A stretch of 57,668 bases of DNA from Terripilifer ovatus. GTDB taxonomy: Bacteria > Pseudomonadota > Alphaproteobacteria > Rhizobiales > Beijerinckiaceae. A program made the translations under genes and the position numbers. Positions 41,851 through 51,282 of the stretch are shown here, piece by piece. The notes under the pieces are model-generated. The model was not told where the DNA came from. It did not search any database and saw only the letters and a list, made by a program, of their open reading frames with translations. The stretch spans positions 1 to 57,668 of the forward strand of contig JARHVB010000044.1 in assembly GCA_029222685.1 (NCBI GenBank). The letters run 5' to 3'. How positions within the stretch are numbered: the first letter of the stretch is position 1; every line of letters begins with the position of its first letter.

Positions 41851-43386
41851 TCAAGCTTGAGCAAGAGCTGTTTGCGCGGCTGAGTGACCGGCGGCCTTGC
41901 CGAAGACGGCAGCCGACATCAGGCCCGAGCCGCCGGGATAGTTGAAATAGAACAGGCCGCCCACCATTTCGCCGGCCGCATAGAGGCCCGGGATGGGCAG
42001 GCTGGCTTCGTCGAGAACACGGCAGGTCGGATCGATGCGAACGCCGCCAAAAGTAAAGGTGATGCCGCAGGTCACGGCATAGGCTTCGAACGGCGGCTCG
42101 GCGATCGCCGTCGCCCAGTTCGACTTGGGGATCGTCAGGCCTTGCGTATGGCGGCCGTCCTTCTTGCCGGGATCGTAGGGAATGTCGGTGCGGATCGCCT
42201 TGTTGAAGGCGTCGATCGTCGCGAGACAGCCTGCCTTGTTGATGCCCTCGAGCTGGCTCACAAGGCCGTCCAGCGTGTCCGCGCGGAAGCGCGCCGACTG
42301 CTTGACGCGATATTCGCCATGCAGCCTTGCGGCGCCATTCTTGTCGAAGATCTGCCAGGCCACCTGGCCGGGCTGGGCCAGGATGGCGCGGCCGAGTTTG
42401 GCATAGGTGAGCGCGCGGATGTCGGCGCCCTCGTCGAAGAAGCGCTGCCCGTCGGCGTTGACGACGATGCCTTCAAGATAGTCGTCGCGCTTGAACACAG
42501 TGCCGTATTCGAGTTCGTTGACGTCGGGTGCGTTCAGATCCCAGCTCGCCGAATGGCAGCCGGACCAGTTGCCGAACGGCATAGCGCCGAAGTCGAGCGC
42601 CATGCGCAGGCCATCTCCGGTGTTGAAGCGCGAGCCGCGCACCTTGGCGAGATCCCACGAGGGGCCGAGATAGCGCGTGCGCCATTCGACATTCGCCTCG
42701 AAGCCGCCGGCGGCGAGGATGGTGCTGCGCGCATGAATGGTGATGTCTTTGCCGTCGTGCCGCGCAACTACGCCCGCCGTCGTGCCGCACTGGTCGATCA
42801 GTTCGCGCGCCTTCGTTTCATACAGGATGCGCACGCCCATGTGCTCCGCCGTCTTGAACAGGGCTTCTGACGCACCCTCGCCGGCGCCGTAGGCTTCGAG
42901 CGCGGAGCCGCCGGAAAACCGGATGCGACCGTCGGGCAGTTTGAACTGCCATTCGTACAGCGGCAGAAAGCGCACACCCTGCCGGTGCAGCCAGAACATG
43001 GTCTCGCGGCTGTTCTCGACCAGCATGTCGGCCATCTCGGGCTGGCAGCGATACTGCGTCACGCGCGCCAGGTCGTCGAAATATTCCTCGCGTGTATAGG
43101 AGCCGAATTCGGCGCGGTCGCGCTCCGCCTGGCTCAAGCCGCCGACGAGCGTGTCGATGTCGTCGACGCCGTGATAGACCGAGCGTATGGCGCCGTTCGA
43201 GAAGCGGGTGTTGCCGCCGCGCTCGGCCGGCGGCGCCTTTTCCAGCACGATGACCGAAGCGCCCGCCTGCCGTGCGGCAACGGCGGCGCAGAGGCCGGCC
43301 ATGCCGGCGCCGACGATCAGTACATCAGCTTGGAGGACATCGGCTTCCAGCGCAGTTTCGCCCTGCGGCAGTTGAGCTTGCGACAT
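41851..43386 (-). CDS. FAD-dependent dehydrogenase, TcuA/fumarate-reductase flavoprotein type
   Basis: GGGAGG lies before ATG 43386, giving 511 residues. The FAD-binding motif DVLIVGAGMAGLCAAVAARQAG with VIVLEKAP is at about residues 21-52, followed by GGNTRFSNGAIR. The C-terminal half has TFTFGGVRIDPTCRVLD and GLYAAGEMVGGLFYFNYPGGSGLMSAAVFG, as in tricarballylate dehydrogenase TcuA, which oxidises tricarballylate to cis-aconitate, and in related fumarate-reductase flavoproteins. No TcuB electron-transfer gene is present. It heads an operon with a Bug receptor. Confidence 0.85.
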   Translation of the reverse strand: MSQAQLPQGETALEADVLQADVLIVGAGMAGLCAAVAARQAGASVIVLEKAPPAERGGNTRFSNGAIRSVYHGVDDIDTLVGGLSQAERDRAEFGSYTREEYFDDLARVTQYRCQPEMADMLVENSRETMFWLHRQGVRFLPLYEWQFKLPDGRIRFSGGSALEAYGAGEGASEALFKTAEHMGVRILYETKARELIDQCGTTAGVVARHDGKDITIHARSTILAAGGFEANVEWRTRYLGPSWDLAKVRGSRFNTGDGLRMALDFGAMPFGNWSGCHSASWDLNAPDVNELEYGTVFKRDDYLEGIVVNADGQRFFDEGADIRALTYAKLGRAILAQPGQVAWQIFDKNGAARLHGEYRVKQSARFRADTLDGLVSQLEGINKAGCLATIDAFNKAIRTDIPYDPGKKDGRHTQGLTIPKSNWATAIAEPPFEAYAVTCGITFTFGGVRIDPTCRVLDEASLPIPGLYAAGEMVGGLFYFNYPGGSGLMSAAVFGKAAGHSAAQTALAQA

Positions 43387-43562
43387 TTGGGCTTCCTCCC
43401 ACCGGCGAAACGATTGATGCTGCTCGCCTCGAAAAGCCTTCGATCGCGGGTCTGCGGGCCTGTCAATGTCCGGCTTGAGTATGATTGTCAATCGGCGCTC
43501 CGCAGGATGCGCCGAATGGGAAACAACGCTAGTGTAGCTTTTCCCTCAAGTCCTGGTGATAC

Positions 43563-44042
43563 ATGCGCCTTTCTCTCCTGCGTGGTTATGGTCTTGCGCT
43601 GGCGATTGTTTTCGTCGCCGTTCCAGCAGCCGCGCAGACGCAGCGGCCTGTCTGGTTCACCATGCCCAGCGATAACAGGATGCAATTGATTTTTGGTGTG
43701 CCGGAAAGCGACATTGCGATCATGGCGGTCATCTGCACGAAGGGAAGCGACGCGATCGAGGTTCATTCGCTCATCGGATCGCGCGGCCTGAAGGTGGGTG
43801 ATGCGGCGACCGTCACCCTGTCCAACAGCAAGATCAGGAAAACCTTCAGCGGCAAGGCCTACAAGGATGACGAAGGCACCACAGCCAATGTGGAGGGAAG
43901 CGGCAAGCTTGCCGATTTCGAAGAGGTGATCAATGTGGGACGGCCGTTCGTCATCTTGGTCAAGGGCGCCAGATATGGCCTCTCCACGAATGGGGTGCAG
44001 AAGCCGCTGGCGAGGCTCGTTGCCGCCTGCCGAGGCCGTTGA
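43563..44042 (+). CDS. Secreted protein of unknown function
   Basis: The 159-residue protein has a signal peptide ending AAAQ at about residue 25. The mature domain is predicted mostly beta (RPVWFTMPSDNRMQLIFGVPESDIAIMAVICTKG) and contains two cysteines, one near ICTKG and one near the C-terminus. No family is recognised. A strong hairpin follows. Confidence 0.65.
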   Translation: MRLSLLRGYGLALAIVFVAVPAAAQTQRPVWFTMPSDNRMQLIFGVPESDIAIMAVICTKGSDAIEVHSLIGSRGLKVGDAATVTLSNSKIRKTFSGKAYKDDEGTTANVEGSGKLADFEEVINVGRPFVILVKGARYGLSTNGVQKPLARLVAACRGR

Positions 44043-44073
44043 AGGCGGGGTCTGTCTTTTCCTGCAACGGAAA

Positions 44074-44101
44074 TCTCCGCCGGGCCTGGGCCCGGCGGAG
44101 A
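44074..44101. terminator. Bidirectional terminator between convergent genes
   Basis: TCTCCGCCGGGC and GCCCGGCGGAGA pair over 12 bases with a four-base loop. The plus strand continues CTTTGTTGT and the minus strand TTTCC. It sits between the 3' ends of the secreted-protein gene and the DUF6600-like gene. Confidence 0.8.
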
Positions 44102-44120
44102 CTTTGTTGTGCGGGCCGGC

Positions 44121-45770
44121 CTAGAAGCGTCCGCGATGTCCGCCGCCGAAGTGTCCTCCACCGCCGCCGAAGCGGGGCTGGCCCATGGAGGCCGTGCGGG
44201 TGAAGGTCGGCTGGCGCATCGCAAAGCTCGGCTGGCGTGCGGCGAATGACGGCTGACGCGGCATGAACGTCTGCTGACGCGGCATGAAGGTCTGCTGACG
44301 TGCCATGAAGGTCTGCTGACGTGCCATGAAGGTCTGCTGGCGCGGCATGAAGGTCTGCTGATGCTGCGTGAACATCGGCCGGCGGTTGAAGTCATGGCTC
44401 AAGGGCCGGAACGGGCTGGCTTGACCCATTTGCTGCGCCTTGAAACCGGACTTTGTGAACGGGTTCAGGCCGGGCATGTTGCTGGCGAACTGCTTGGGCA
44501 CTGTGGTCCCGCCGCCGCCTTGTTGGTTCTGCGGTACAGTCGTGCCGCCGCCGCCCTGCTGGTTGCCGGCCACCTGGCCCTGGCCACCCGGCTTGCCGCC
44601 CTGCTGGCCATTGCCGGCCACCGGGCCTTGGCCGCCGCCCTGCTGCGGATTGCCGCCCTGGCCGTTGCCGGCGACGGGGCCCTGGCCACCTGGTTTGCCG
44701 CCCTGCCCGTTACCGGCCACCGGACCCTGGCCGCCCGGCTGCGGATTACCGCCCTGGCCGTTGCCGGCGACGGGGCCCTGGCCACCCGGTTTGCCGCCCT
44801 GCTGGCCGTTGCCGGCCACCGGGCCCTGGCCGCCCGGCTGCGGATTGCCGCCTTGCTGGCCGTTCTGACCTGGTTTGCAGAACTGGCCGAAGATTCCGCA
44901 CTTCATGTCGGGGTTATTGTTGGCCTGGTTGGGAAACGGCTTGGGGAAGGGATGAGGGAAGGGATGCGGGAACGGGAAGTTGGGGAACGGGAAGCGGCCG
45001 GGGTGCCGAATAATGACGACCGGCGGCGGGAAGGACGCCGGGACCCAGCGACCGCCGCCGACGAAGGGCGGCGGACCACCGACCGGACCACTGATGACCG
45101 GCATTGGCATCGGCGCCGGCATGGACGGCATCACCGGCATAACGGCGCGGGCCGGAAACGACGGCGGCGGCGGCGCCATTCCGCAACCCTTGCCGAACTG
45201 GCTCTGCGGCACATAGGTCCACAGGTTCGGATCGGCCTGAAAGTTGGCGCTCTGCACCATGGCTTCGTCCTGCACGGGCGGAAGCGGCGCCCAGCCGACC
45301 TGACCGTCGCGGCTGTTCCAGGCGACGGCGCCGGGCGAGAATTCGGAGCCTGGCACCCACAGCCAGCCCTGCTCCTGATCGAGGGTCCAGCGGCCGTAGT
45401 GGCTCACCACCTGGCCCCATTCGGTCTTGTCGTCGTAATACCAGGCCTGGGCCTGCGTGTTGTAGGTCCAGTTGCAGGCCTCGAAAGGTTTCCAGGTCTG
45501 GGATACCTGGGTCGGCTTCCAGACGTCGCCGTATTTCGGATGCTGGAAAAACTGGCCGTATCTGGCCAGCATCTGCTGGACTTCGCCGCCGCCGTCGGCC
45601 TGGGGACCGGAGTCCATGGCGGAGGGAGCGGGCGGCGGAGCGCCGGCGCCCATCGGGGCCGCGCTGGCTGCGGAGATGGCGAACATGGAGACGCCGACGA
45701 CGAGGACGGCTGCAAACGCCGGCCGTTTCACGAACGGACGCTTGTCGGACTTGCTTGCAATGCTGAGCAT
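44121..45770 (-). CDS. Secreted Gly/Pro/Gln-rich DUF6600-like protein with two repeat arrays
   Basis: The 549-residue protein has a signal peptide (about residues 1-38). An aromatic domain follows (about residues 70-205) with repeated W/Y motifs such as WTYNTQAQAWYYDD, YGRWTLDQEQGWLWVPG and QVGWAPLPP, the DUF6600 pattern. A proline-rich stretch includes FPFPNFPFPHPFPHPFPKPFP. Array one has about six units of GGQGPVAGNGQxGGxP. Array two has about five QQTFMxR units followed by QPSFAxR variants. The end is GGGGGHFGGGHRGRF. Repeat number may vary between strains. Function is unknown; a surface or cell-wall role is inferred. Confidence 0.8.
   Translation of the reverse strand: MLSIASKSDKRPFVKRPAFAAVLVVGVSMFAISAASAAPMGAGAPPPAPSAMDSGPQADGGGEVQQMLARYGQFFQHPKYGDVWKPTQVSQTWKPFEACNWTYNTQAQAWYYDDKTEWGQVVSHYGRWTLDQEQGWLWVPGSEFSPGAVAWNSRDGQVGWAPLPPVQDEAMVQSANFQADPNLWTYVPQSQFGKGCGMAPPPPSFPARAVMPVMPSMPAPMPMPVISGPVGGPPPFVGGGRWVPASFPPPVVIIRHPGRFPFPNFPFPHPFPHPFPKPFPNQANNNPDMKCGIFGQFCKPGQNGQQGGNPQPGGQGPVAGNGQQGGKPGGQGPVAGNGQGGNPQPGGQGPVAGNGQGGKPGGQGPVAGNGQGGNPQQGGGQGPVAGNGQQGGKPGGQGQVAGNQQGGGGTTVPQNQQGGGGTTVPKQFASNMPGLNPFTKSGFKAQQMGQASPFRPLSHDFNRRPMFTQHQQTFMPRQQTFMARQQTFMARQQTFMPRQQTFMPRQPSFAARQPSFAMRQPTFTRTASMGQPRFGGGGGHFGGGHRGRF
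44240..44365 (-). repeat. Coding minisatellite, 21-base unit
   Basis: On the coding strand a 21-base unit encoding RQQTFMA/P is repeated in tandem about five times and decays into RQPSFA variants. Nucleotide identity between units is high near the centre, so expansion appears recent. Confidence 0.75.
44578..44870 (-). repeat. Coding minisatellite, GGQGPVAGNGQ units
   Basis: Units encoding GGQGPVAGNGQ alternate with GGNPQP and GGKP linkers over about 290 bases, six to seven times. Silent changes between units show it is older than the 21-base array. Confidence 0.75.
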
Positions 45771-46105
45771 GGGACTGATCCTTTCCGTTGTTGCGGGCTG
45801 GTTTGCCGCGACGCCTGCGGTGAGGCGATGAATGGATCATGCCGCCATTATGGCAGAGCTGCCGTGCGCGGCAGCACACGAAGCGAAGCCAATTCACATT
45901 GACGCCGAATTCCGCCACGGACGCTGACGTCATTCGTTCGGTTGAGATCGTTGCGCGCCGGAAATTCGTGACGGGTGTCGAAGCGACGTCAGCAGGCGCT
46001 GTCATTATGCGGTCATAAGCGTTCGATCATTTTCGAAGCTTAAGCGGGTCGCGCGGCGTTCGTTGCGAGAACGGCTTATGCAGTGCCGGACACTAAGGAT
46101 CGAAC
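45771..46105. other. Gene-free interval
   Basis: These 335 bases separate the divergent DUF6600-like and zntB-like genes. I see no gene in them and no clear repeat. They should hold both promoters, which I cannot locate. Confidence 0.4.
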
Positions 46106-47173
46106 GTGACGACACAGGCTGACGGCGAGCTGGCACCCGGCGCTGGCGACAGAAGAGGCGATATCGACCTGTCGGCCGCATCGAAGTCAGGCAATTACGG
46201 CATCGTCCCCGGACTGGTCTGGGCGTTTCACATTCATAACGACGGCTCGGCTGAGCCGATGCCCGTCGAGCAGGCGCTGGAAAATCGCCACGATGGCTGG
46301 TTGTGGGTCCATCTCAATCTGACGGACGCGCGTGCCCGCCAGTGGCTGAAAGATATCGACCTGCCGGTTGCCGCCATGAAGCTGCTCACGTCGCACGACA
46401 ATCATCAGCAACTGCATGCGACCGATGCCTGCATTTACGGCGTCATTGCCGACCTCAGCCAAAGTCTGGGCGAGACCGTCGACGAGTTCGCTCACCTGCA
46501 TTTCGTCGCGACGGAACGTCTTTTGATCAGCGGGCGCTATCGGGCGCTCGCCGCGGTCAACAAGGTGCGGGAACTCATTCAGCAGGATGAATACCGCCTG
46601 CCGTCCGTGGCGGCGCTGATGGAATTGATCGTCGAGAATGTCGCCGACGCCGTCGCGCGCCTGGCCGACAAGATCTCTGCGGATCTCGACAAGCTCGAAG
46701 ACGACCTGACCCGCGGCTCGTATGAGGACAGCAGGCTGCATCTGAGCCGGGCCCGCCGCACCAGCGTCACCCTGCATCGGCATCTGGCTGGCCTGCGCAC
46801 GCTGTTCCATCGTCTGGAGCTGGAAGGCACAGCTGACTTGAAGCCGCAACTGCGGCTGGCCGCGAGCAAGCTGGCGCAGCGCCTCGACGCGCTCGATCAT
46901 GATGTGGTCGAAATCCGCGATCGCGCCCGCCTCCTGCAAGAGGAGATCAGCGAGGCGCTGGCCGCCGCGTCCAATCGTGCCGTCAATATCCTTTCCGTCA
47001 TTACCACCGTCGTGCTGCCGCCGACACTCGTCAGCGGCATCTTCGGCATGAACACGAAAGGCCTGCCTTTCGCCGAAGATCCCGACGGCTTTCTCTGGGC
47101 GACGGCACTCATGATCGCTGCGACCGTCGGTGTCTACTTTTTAATGAAACGCATCGGGGCGTTGAAGTTCTAG
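46106..47173 (+). CDS. ZntB/CorA-family divalent cation transporter
   Basis: The GTG at 46106 follows AAGGAT by five bases and starts a 355-residue protein. The N-terminal cytosolic part includes GLVWAFHIHNDGSA and WLWVHLNLTDARARQWL. A long helix leads to two C-terminal membrane helices, with the family signature GMN in IFGMNTKGLPF at about residue 313 and a following acidic loop (AEDPDG). The sequence is closer to ZntB than to CorA. ZntB carries Zn(II); magnesium cannot be excluded. Confidence 0.9.
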   Translation: MTTQADGELAPGAGDRRGDIDLSAASKSGNYGIVPGLVWAFHIHNDGSAEPMPVEQALENRHDGWLWVHLNLTDARARQWLKDIDLPVAAMKLLTSHDNHQQLHATDACIYGVIADLSQSLGETVDEFAHLHFVATERLLISGRYRALAAVNKVRELIQQDEYRLPSVAALMELIVENVADAVARLADKISADLDKLEDDLTRGSYEDSRLHLSRARRTSVTLHRHLAGLRTLFHRLELEGTADLKPQLRLAASKLAQRLDALDHDVVEIRDRARLLQEEISEALAAASNRAVNILSVITTVVLPPTLVSGIFGMNTKGLPFAEDPDGFLWATALMIAATVGVYFLMKRIGALKF

Positions 47174-47342
47174 GTGCGTCGACGATGGCGCTCCATGCCG
47201 CAGAAGCGACCGGCCGTTGCATCGCTGCGCCGGTTCGGCCGTGACGCCATCCGAAGAAGTACCGCGCGGAAAATCCAGGCATCTGTCATCTGAATGATAA
47301 GCACGGGCGTCACAGTGGGCCGTACCAAGTATGGGGGTCAAC

Positions 47343-48968
47343 ATGAGTGACATTGCGCTACAAGGATCGATGGAGCCCGCGCGGCAACAGCACAGTCCGC
47401 TTCCGAATCTCGATAAGGGGTTCAATCCGCTGACGCTGATCCTCTTCATGGGCGTCATGGCGGCCGGCCTGCTGTTCGTCGGCTACAGCATCTACGAAGA
47501 TGTCGAGGCGACGGGCGCCAAGGTCACCACCTACCTGCCGTACCTGCTGCTGTTCGTGGCGCTCCTCATCGCTTTGGGCTTCGAATTCGTCAATGGCTTC
47601 CACGACACGGCGAACGCCGTCGCGACCGTGATCTACACACACTCCCTGCCGGCCGAATTTGCGGTCATCTGGTCGGGCTTCTTCAACTTTCTCGGCGTGC
47701 TGACGTCAACCGGCGCCGTCGCCTTCGGTATCGTGTCGCTGCTGCCTGTCGAACTGATCATGCAGGTCGGCAGCGGCGCCGGCTTTGCTATGGTGTTCGC
47801 GTTGCTCATCGCGGCGATCATCTGGAACATGGGCACATGGTATTTTGGCCTGCCGGCTTCGAGCTCGCATACGCTCATCGGCTCGATCATCGGCGTCGGC
47901 GTCGCCAATGCGTTGATGCGCGGCCAGGATGGCACCTCAGGCGTCGATTGGGGCAAGGCGATCGAAATCGGTCAGTCGCTGCTGCTGTCGCCATTGGTCG
48001 GCTTCATCGCCGCTGCTCTGCTGCTGCTGGTATTGAAAGTGGTCATCAGAAATCCGGCGCTGTACCAGGCGCCGCAAGGCAATAAGCCGCCGCCGCTGTG
48101 GATCCGCGGCCTTCTGGTTCTGACCTGCACGGGTGTCAGCTTCGCGCATGGGTCGAACGACGGTCAGAAGGGCATGGGCCTGATCATGCTGATCCTGATC
48201 GGCACGGTGCCGACCGCTTATGCGCTGAACCGGGCGCTGCCCGACAGCGGCTTGCAATCCTTCCGCACGACATCGGCCAACGCGGCCAAGGTGATCGAAG
48301 AAAAGGCTACTGGCTACAGCGTGCTCGGCAACCCGCGTCCGGCCGTCTCGCTCTATGTGTCGCAGCACAAGATCAGCGAAGGCACCTATCCCTCGCTCGC
48401 CGTTCTCGTGAAAGACATCTCCAAGCAGATCGACGAGTATGGCTCGCTCGCCAAGGTTCCGGCGGCTGCCGTCGGCAATACGCGTAACGACATGTATCTC
48501 GCTTCCGAGGCGATCCGCTTCCTGATGAAAGACAAGGAAAACGATCTGTCGAAGGAACAAGTCGATGCGCTGAACGCCTATAAGGGCTCACTCGACAGCG
48601 CCACCCGCTTCATCCCGACCTGGGTCAAGATCGCGGTGGCGATCGCGCTCGGCCTCGGCACGATGATTGGCTGGAAGCGCATCGTCGTCACCGTTGGCGA
48701 GAAGATCGGCAAGACGCATCTGAGTTATGGTCAGGGCGCCTCGGCGGAACTGGTGGCTGCCGCCACGATTTTCGCCGCCGACAATTACGGATTGCCGGTC
48801 TCGACGACGCATATTCTGTCGTCCGGCGTGGCGGGCGCGATGGCGGCGAACGGCTCGGGCCTGCAGTGGTCGACGATCCGCAACATGCTGATGGCCTGGG
48901 TCCTGACCCTGCCGGTCGCCATCATGCTGTCGGCCACGCTGTACTATCTCTTCTCGCACATCTTCTGA
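47343..48968 (+). CDS. PiT-family inorganic phosphate transporter
   Basis: The 541-residue protein is a low-affinity phosphate:cation symporter. The two family repeats are FVNGFHDTANAVATVIYTHSL and SFAHGSNDGQKGMGLIML, each with the GxxDxxN/ND motif. A long cytosolic insert (about residues 305-420) separates the helix blocks. I took ATG 47343, which has a GGGG site; an in-frame ATG at 47331 is also possible. It stands alone and ends at a strong terminator. No PhoU-like gene is adjacent. Confidence 0.92.
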   Translation: MSDIALQGSMEPARQQHSPLPNLDKGFNPLTLILFMGVMAAGLLFVGYSIYEDVEATGAKVTTYLPYLLLFVALLIALGFEFVNGFHDTANAVATVIYTHSLPAEFAVIWSGFFNFLGVLTSTGAVAFGIVSLLPVELIMQVGSGAGFAMVFALLIAAIIWNMGTWYFGLPASSSHTLIGSIIGVGVANALMRGQDGTSGVDWGKAIEIGQSLLLSPLVGFIAAALLLLVLKVVIRNPALYQAPQGNKPPPLWIRGLLVLTCTGVSFAHGSNDGQKGMGLIMLILIGTVPTAYALNRALPDSGLQSFRTTSANAAKVIEEKATGYSVLGNPRPAVSLYVSQHKISEGTYPSLAVLVKDISKQIDEYGSLAKVPAAAVGNTRNDMYLASEAIRFLMKDKENDLSKEQVDALNAYKGSLDSATRFIPTWVKIAVAIALGLGTMIGWKRIVVTVGEKIGKTHLSYGQGASAELVAAATIFAADNYGLPVSTTHILSSGVAGAMAANGSGLQWSTIRNMLMAWVLTLPVAIMLSATLYYLFSHIF

Positions 48969-48993
48969 TCGCGGCGACGCCCTCTGGAATGCA

Positions 48994-49019
48994 GAGAGCC
49001 GCCCCTCGGGGCGGCTCTC
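48994..49019 (+). terminator. Terminator after the phosphate transporter gene
   Basis: GAGAGCCGCCCC and GGGGCGGCTCTC pair over 12 bases with a two-base loop and are followed by TTGTTC. Confidence 0.8.
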
Positions 49020-49065
49020 TTGTTCTCGCGGATATGACGGCAGCGACGAGCCGGTCGACCAACAC

Positions 49066-49086
49066 AAAAAGCCGCCATCAGGCGGC
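49066..49086 (-). terminator. Terminator after rpsU
   Basis: On the minus strand GCCGCC, TGAT and GGCGGC are followed by TTTTT, a classic rho-independent terminator 30 bases after the rpsU stop. Confidence 0.85.
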
Positions 49087-49115
49087 TCTTCGTCACTGCC
49101 TATGGCAGGGAGCGA

Positions 49116-49379
49116 TTAAACTTTGGGTGCGGCCGGGCGGCGCATGCCGACCGGAGCCTTCGGCTTCGGGGCGGCGATAAGGCCTTCACGGATCGCGGTC
49201 TTGCGCGCAAGCTTGCGCGCGCGGCGAACGGCTTCCGCCTTTTCGCGGACCTTGCGCTCGGACGGCTTTTCATAGGCCGAACGGAGCTTCATCTCCCGGA
49301 AAATGCCTTCGCGCTGCATTTTCTTTTTCAGGAATTTCAAGGCCTGGTCGACGTTGTTGTCGCGGACTAAAACTTGCAA
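49116..49379 (-). CDS. rpsU: 30S ribosomal protein S21
   Basis: The 87-residue protein opens MQVLVRDNNVDQALKFLKKKMQREGIFREMKLR and is strongly basic. It is S21, a late-assembling 30S protein that helps pairing of mRNA with the end of 16S rRNA. The alanine/proline-rich C-terminal extension (APKPKAPVGMRRPAAPKV) is typical of alphaproteobacteria. Confidence 0.97.
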   Translation of the reverse strand: MQVLVRDNNVDQALKFLKKKMQREGIFREMKLRSAYEKPSERKVREKAEAVRRARKLARKTAIREGLIAAPKPKAPVGMRRPAAPKV

Positions 49380-49581
49380 ACTGTTTCCAATCTCGTGGCT
49401 GATGCCCGGCCTCTATACACGAGATTGCCGAAAAAAGCTCGCACGACTTTCACAAAAGGGCTTTTGGCGCCATTTTACACCGTGAGCGCAGCAAAATCGC
49501 CCGTGCGGACTGTTTTTATTGGATAAAATCGGATTCGAGCCGGCCCGCGAGGGCCGCAAATCCTTCCGGAGAGCCATCCGA

Positions 49582-51172
49582 ATGATCAACACCCCCCGGT
49601 CGCGGCGCGGCATGGTGACATCGCCTCACCACCTCGCCAGCGAAGCCGGTCTTCGCGTCCTGCGGGAGGGCGGCAACGCCATCGAAGCGACGATCGCCAT
49701 GGCGGCGATGCTGGCGGTCGTCTATCCGCATATGACGGCGATCGGCGGCGACGGCTTCTGGCTGATTTCCCAGGGCGGGGCCGAGCCGGTCGCGATCGAC
49801 GCCTGCGGGGCCGCCGCCGGCGACGCGACACCGGGGCTTTACGCCCGCAATGGACTGGCGGCCATTCCGTGGCGCGGTCCATTGGCGGCCAATACGGGTT
49901 GCCGGCACGGTTTCCGGATGGGGCGAAGCGCACAGGCTGAGCGATGAGATGGGCGGGCGGCTGCCTTTGTTGCGTCTGGTCGAGGATGCCGAATGGTCGG
50001 CGCGCAACGGCTTTGCGGTGACGGCGAGCCAGCGCGAGCTGACGATCGCCAAGCTGGCGGAACTACAATCCGTTCCAGGCTTCACAGAGACCTTCCTGAT
50101 CTCGGGACGCGTGCCTGAGGAGGGCGAGATCATGAAGCTGCCGGCGCTGGCGGCGACATTGAAGCTGATCGGCGAAGCCGGAACCGAGGATTTCTATCGC
50201 GGCGCGCTTGCAAGAGAGATCGCCGCCGACCTGGCGTCGCTTGGTTCTCCCGTTGCGCCGGAAGACCTTGCCGCCCATAACGCGCAGCGGCGCACGGCGC
50301 TGACGACGAGGATCAGGGGTGCGCAACTGTTCAACTTTCCGCCGCCGACGCAGGGTGTCGCCTCCCTGATGATCCTTGCGCTCTTTGATCGTCTCAACGT
50401 CAGGCAGGCGGAAGGCTTCGAGCATATCCATGGTCTCGTCGAGGCGACCAAGCAGGCTTTCATCCTGCGTGACCGTTATGTCGGCGATCCCGGCAGCATG
50501 GTCGAGACGGCGGAAAGCCTGCTCGATCCGGCTGTGCTGGACCGGATGGCAGCGCGGATCGATATGTCCAAGGCCTTGCCGTGGCCGCAGCCGGCCGGCG
50601 GGGGCGATACGGTCTGGCTCGGCGCGATCGACGCCAATGGCATTGCGGCAAGCTTTATTCAAAGCATCTTTTTTGAATTCGGTTCCGGCTGCGTGCTGCC
50701 GAACGCAGGCTTCGTCTGGCAGAACCGCGGCGCCAGTTTCAGTCTCAAGGGCGATGGCCCACGCCTGCTCGCGCCGGGACGCAAGCCGTTTCATACGCTC
50801 AATCCGGCTATGGCGCGCTTCGATGACGGACGCATCATGGTCTATGGAACCATGGGCGGCGAGGGCCAGCCGCAGACCCAGTCGGCGCTGTTCTCGCGCT
50901 ACGGCATGTTCGGCCAGGGCCTGCAGGCGGCGATCACGGCGCCGCGCTGGCTGCTCGGCAAGACCTGGGGCGAGAACAGCGTGACCTTGAAGCTCGAGAA
51001 CCGATTCGATCCACAACTCGTGATGAGGCTACGCGAGGCCGGCCACGATGTCGAAATGCTCGATGCCTTCACCAGTACGATGGGGCATGCGGGCGCCATC
51101 ATCATGCATCGCAATGGAATGTTCGAGGGCGCGACCGATCCGAGAAGTGACGGCGCTGCAATGGGGTTTTGA
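49582..51172 (+). pseudogene. Gamma-glutamyltransferase-family gene with a +1 frameshift
   Basis: The ATG at 49582 follows GGAGAG. The first frame reads a gamma-glutamyltransferase N-terminus (MVTSPHHLASEAGLRVLREGGNAIEA, VYPHMTAIGGDGFWLI) and fails after PLAANT. The second frame takes over with VAGTVSGWGEAHRLSDEMGG and runs to 51172. One extra G in GGG at 49896-49898 restores the frame if removed. The catalytic-threonine region (GGGDTVWLGAID) and the C-terminal GTMGGEGQPQTQ are intact. The joined product would be about 529 residues. It is either a real pseudogene or a sequence error. Confidence 0.85.
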
Positions 51173-51196
51173 CTTGTTGTTTCGCTTCAGCCCTGG

Positions 51197-51238
51197 TGTC
51201 GTTCCCGCCAAGCGCCTGTGGCGCGTCGGGAATGACAT
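51197..51238. repeat. Single GTTCCCGCC...GTCGGGAATGAC repeat unit
   Basis: The unit TGTCGTTCCCGCC...GCGCGTCGGGAATGACA is a hairpin and matches the inner unit of the nested repeats at 35820-36068 and 40508-40734. It lies between two convergent genes. Confidence 0.6.
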
Positions 51239-51282
51239 TGGCGGCGGCCCGAATCAACCCGTCAAATCCTCTGAGCAAGGTA

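Noticed and set aside
44578..44870. Regular repeats suggesting a CRISPR array
   Set aside because: Units stay in one reading frame of a secreted protein, spacers are not unique, and there are no cas genes.
47283..47289. CTGTCAT resembling half a Pho box before the phosphate transporter gene
   Set aside because: The second CTGTCAT repeat at 11-base spacing is absent.
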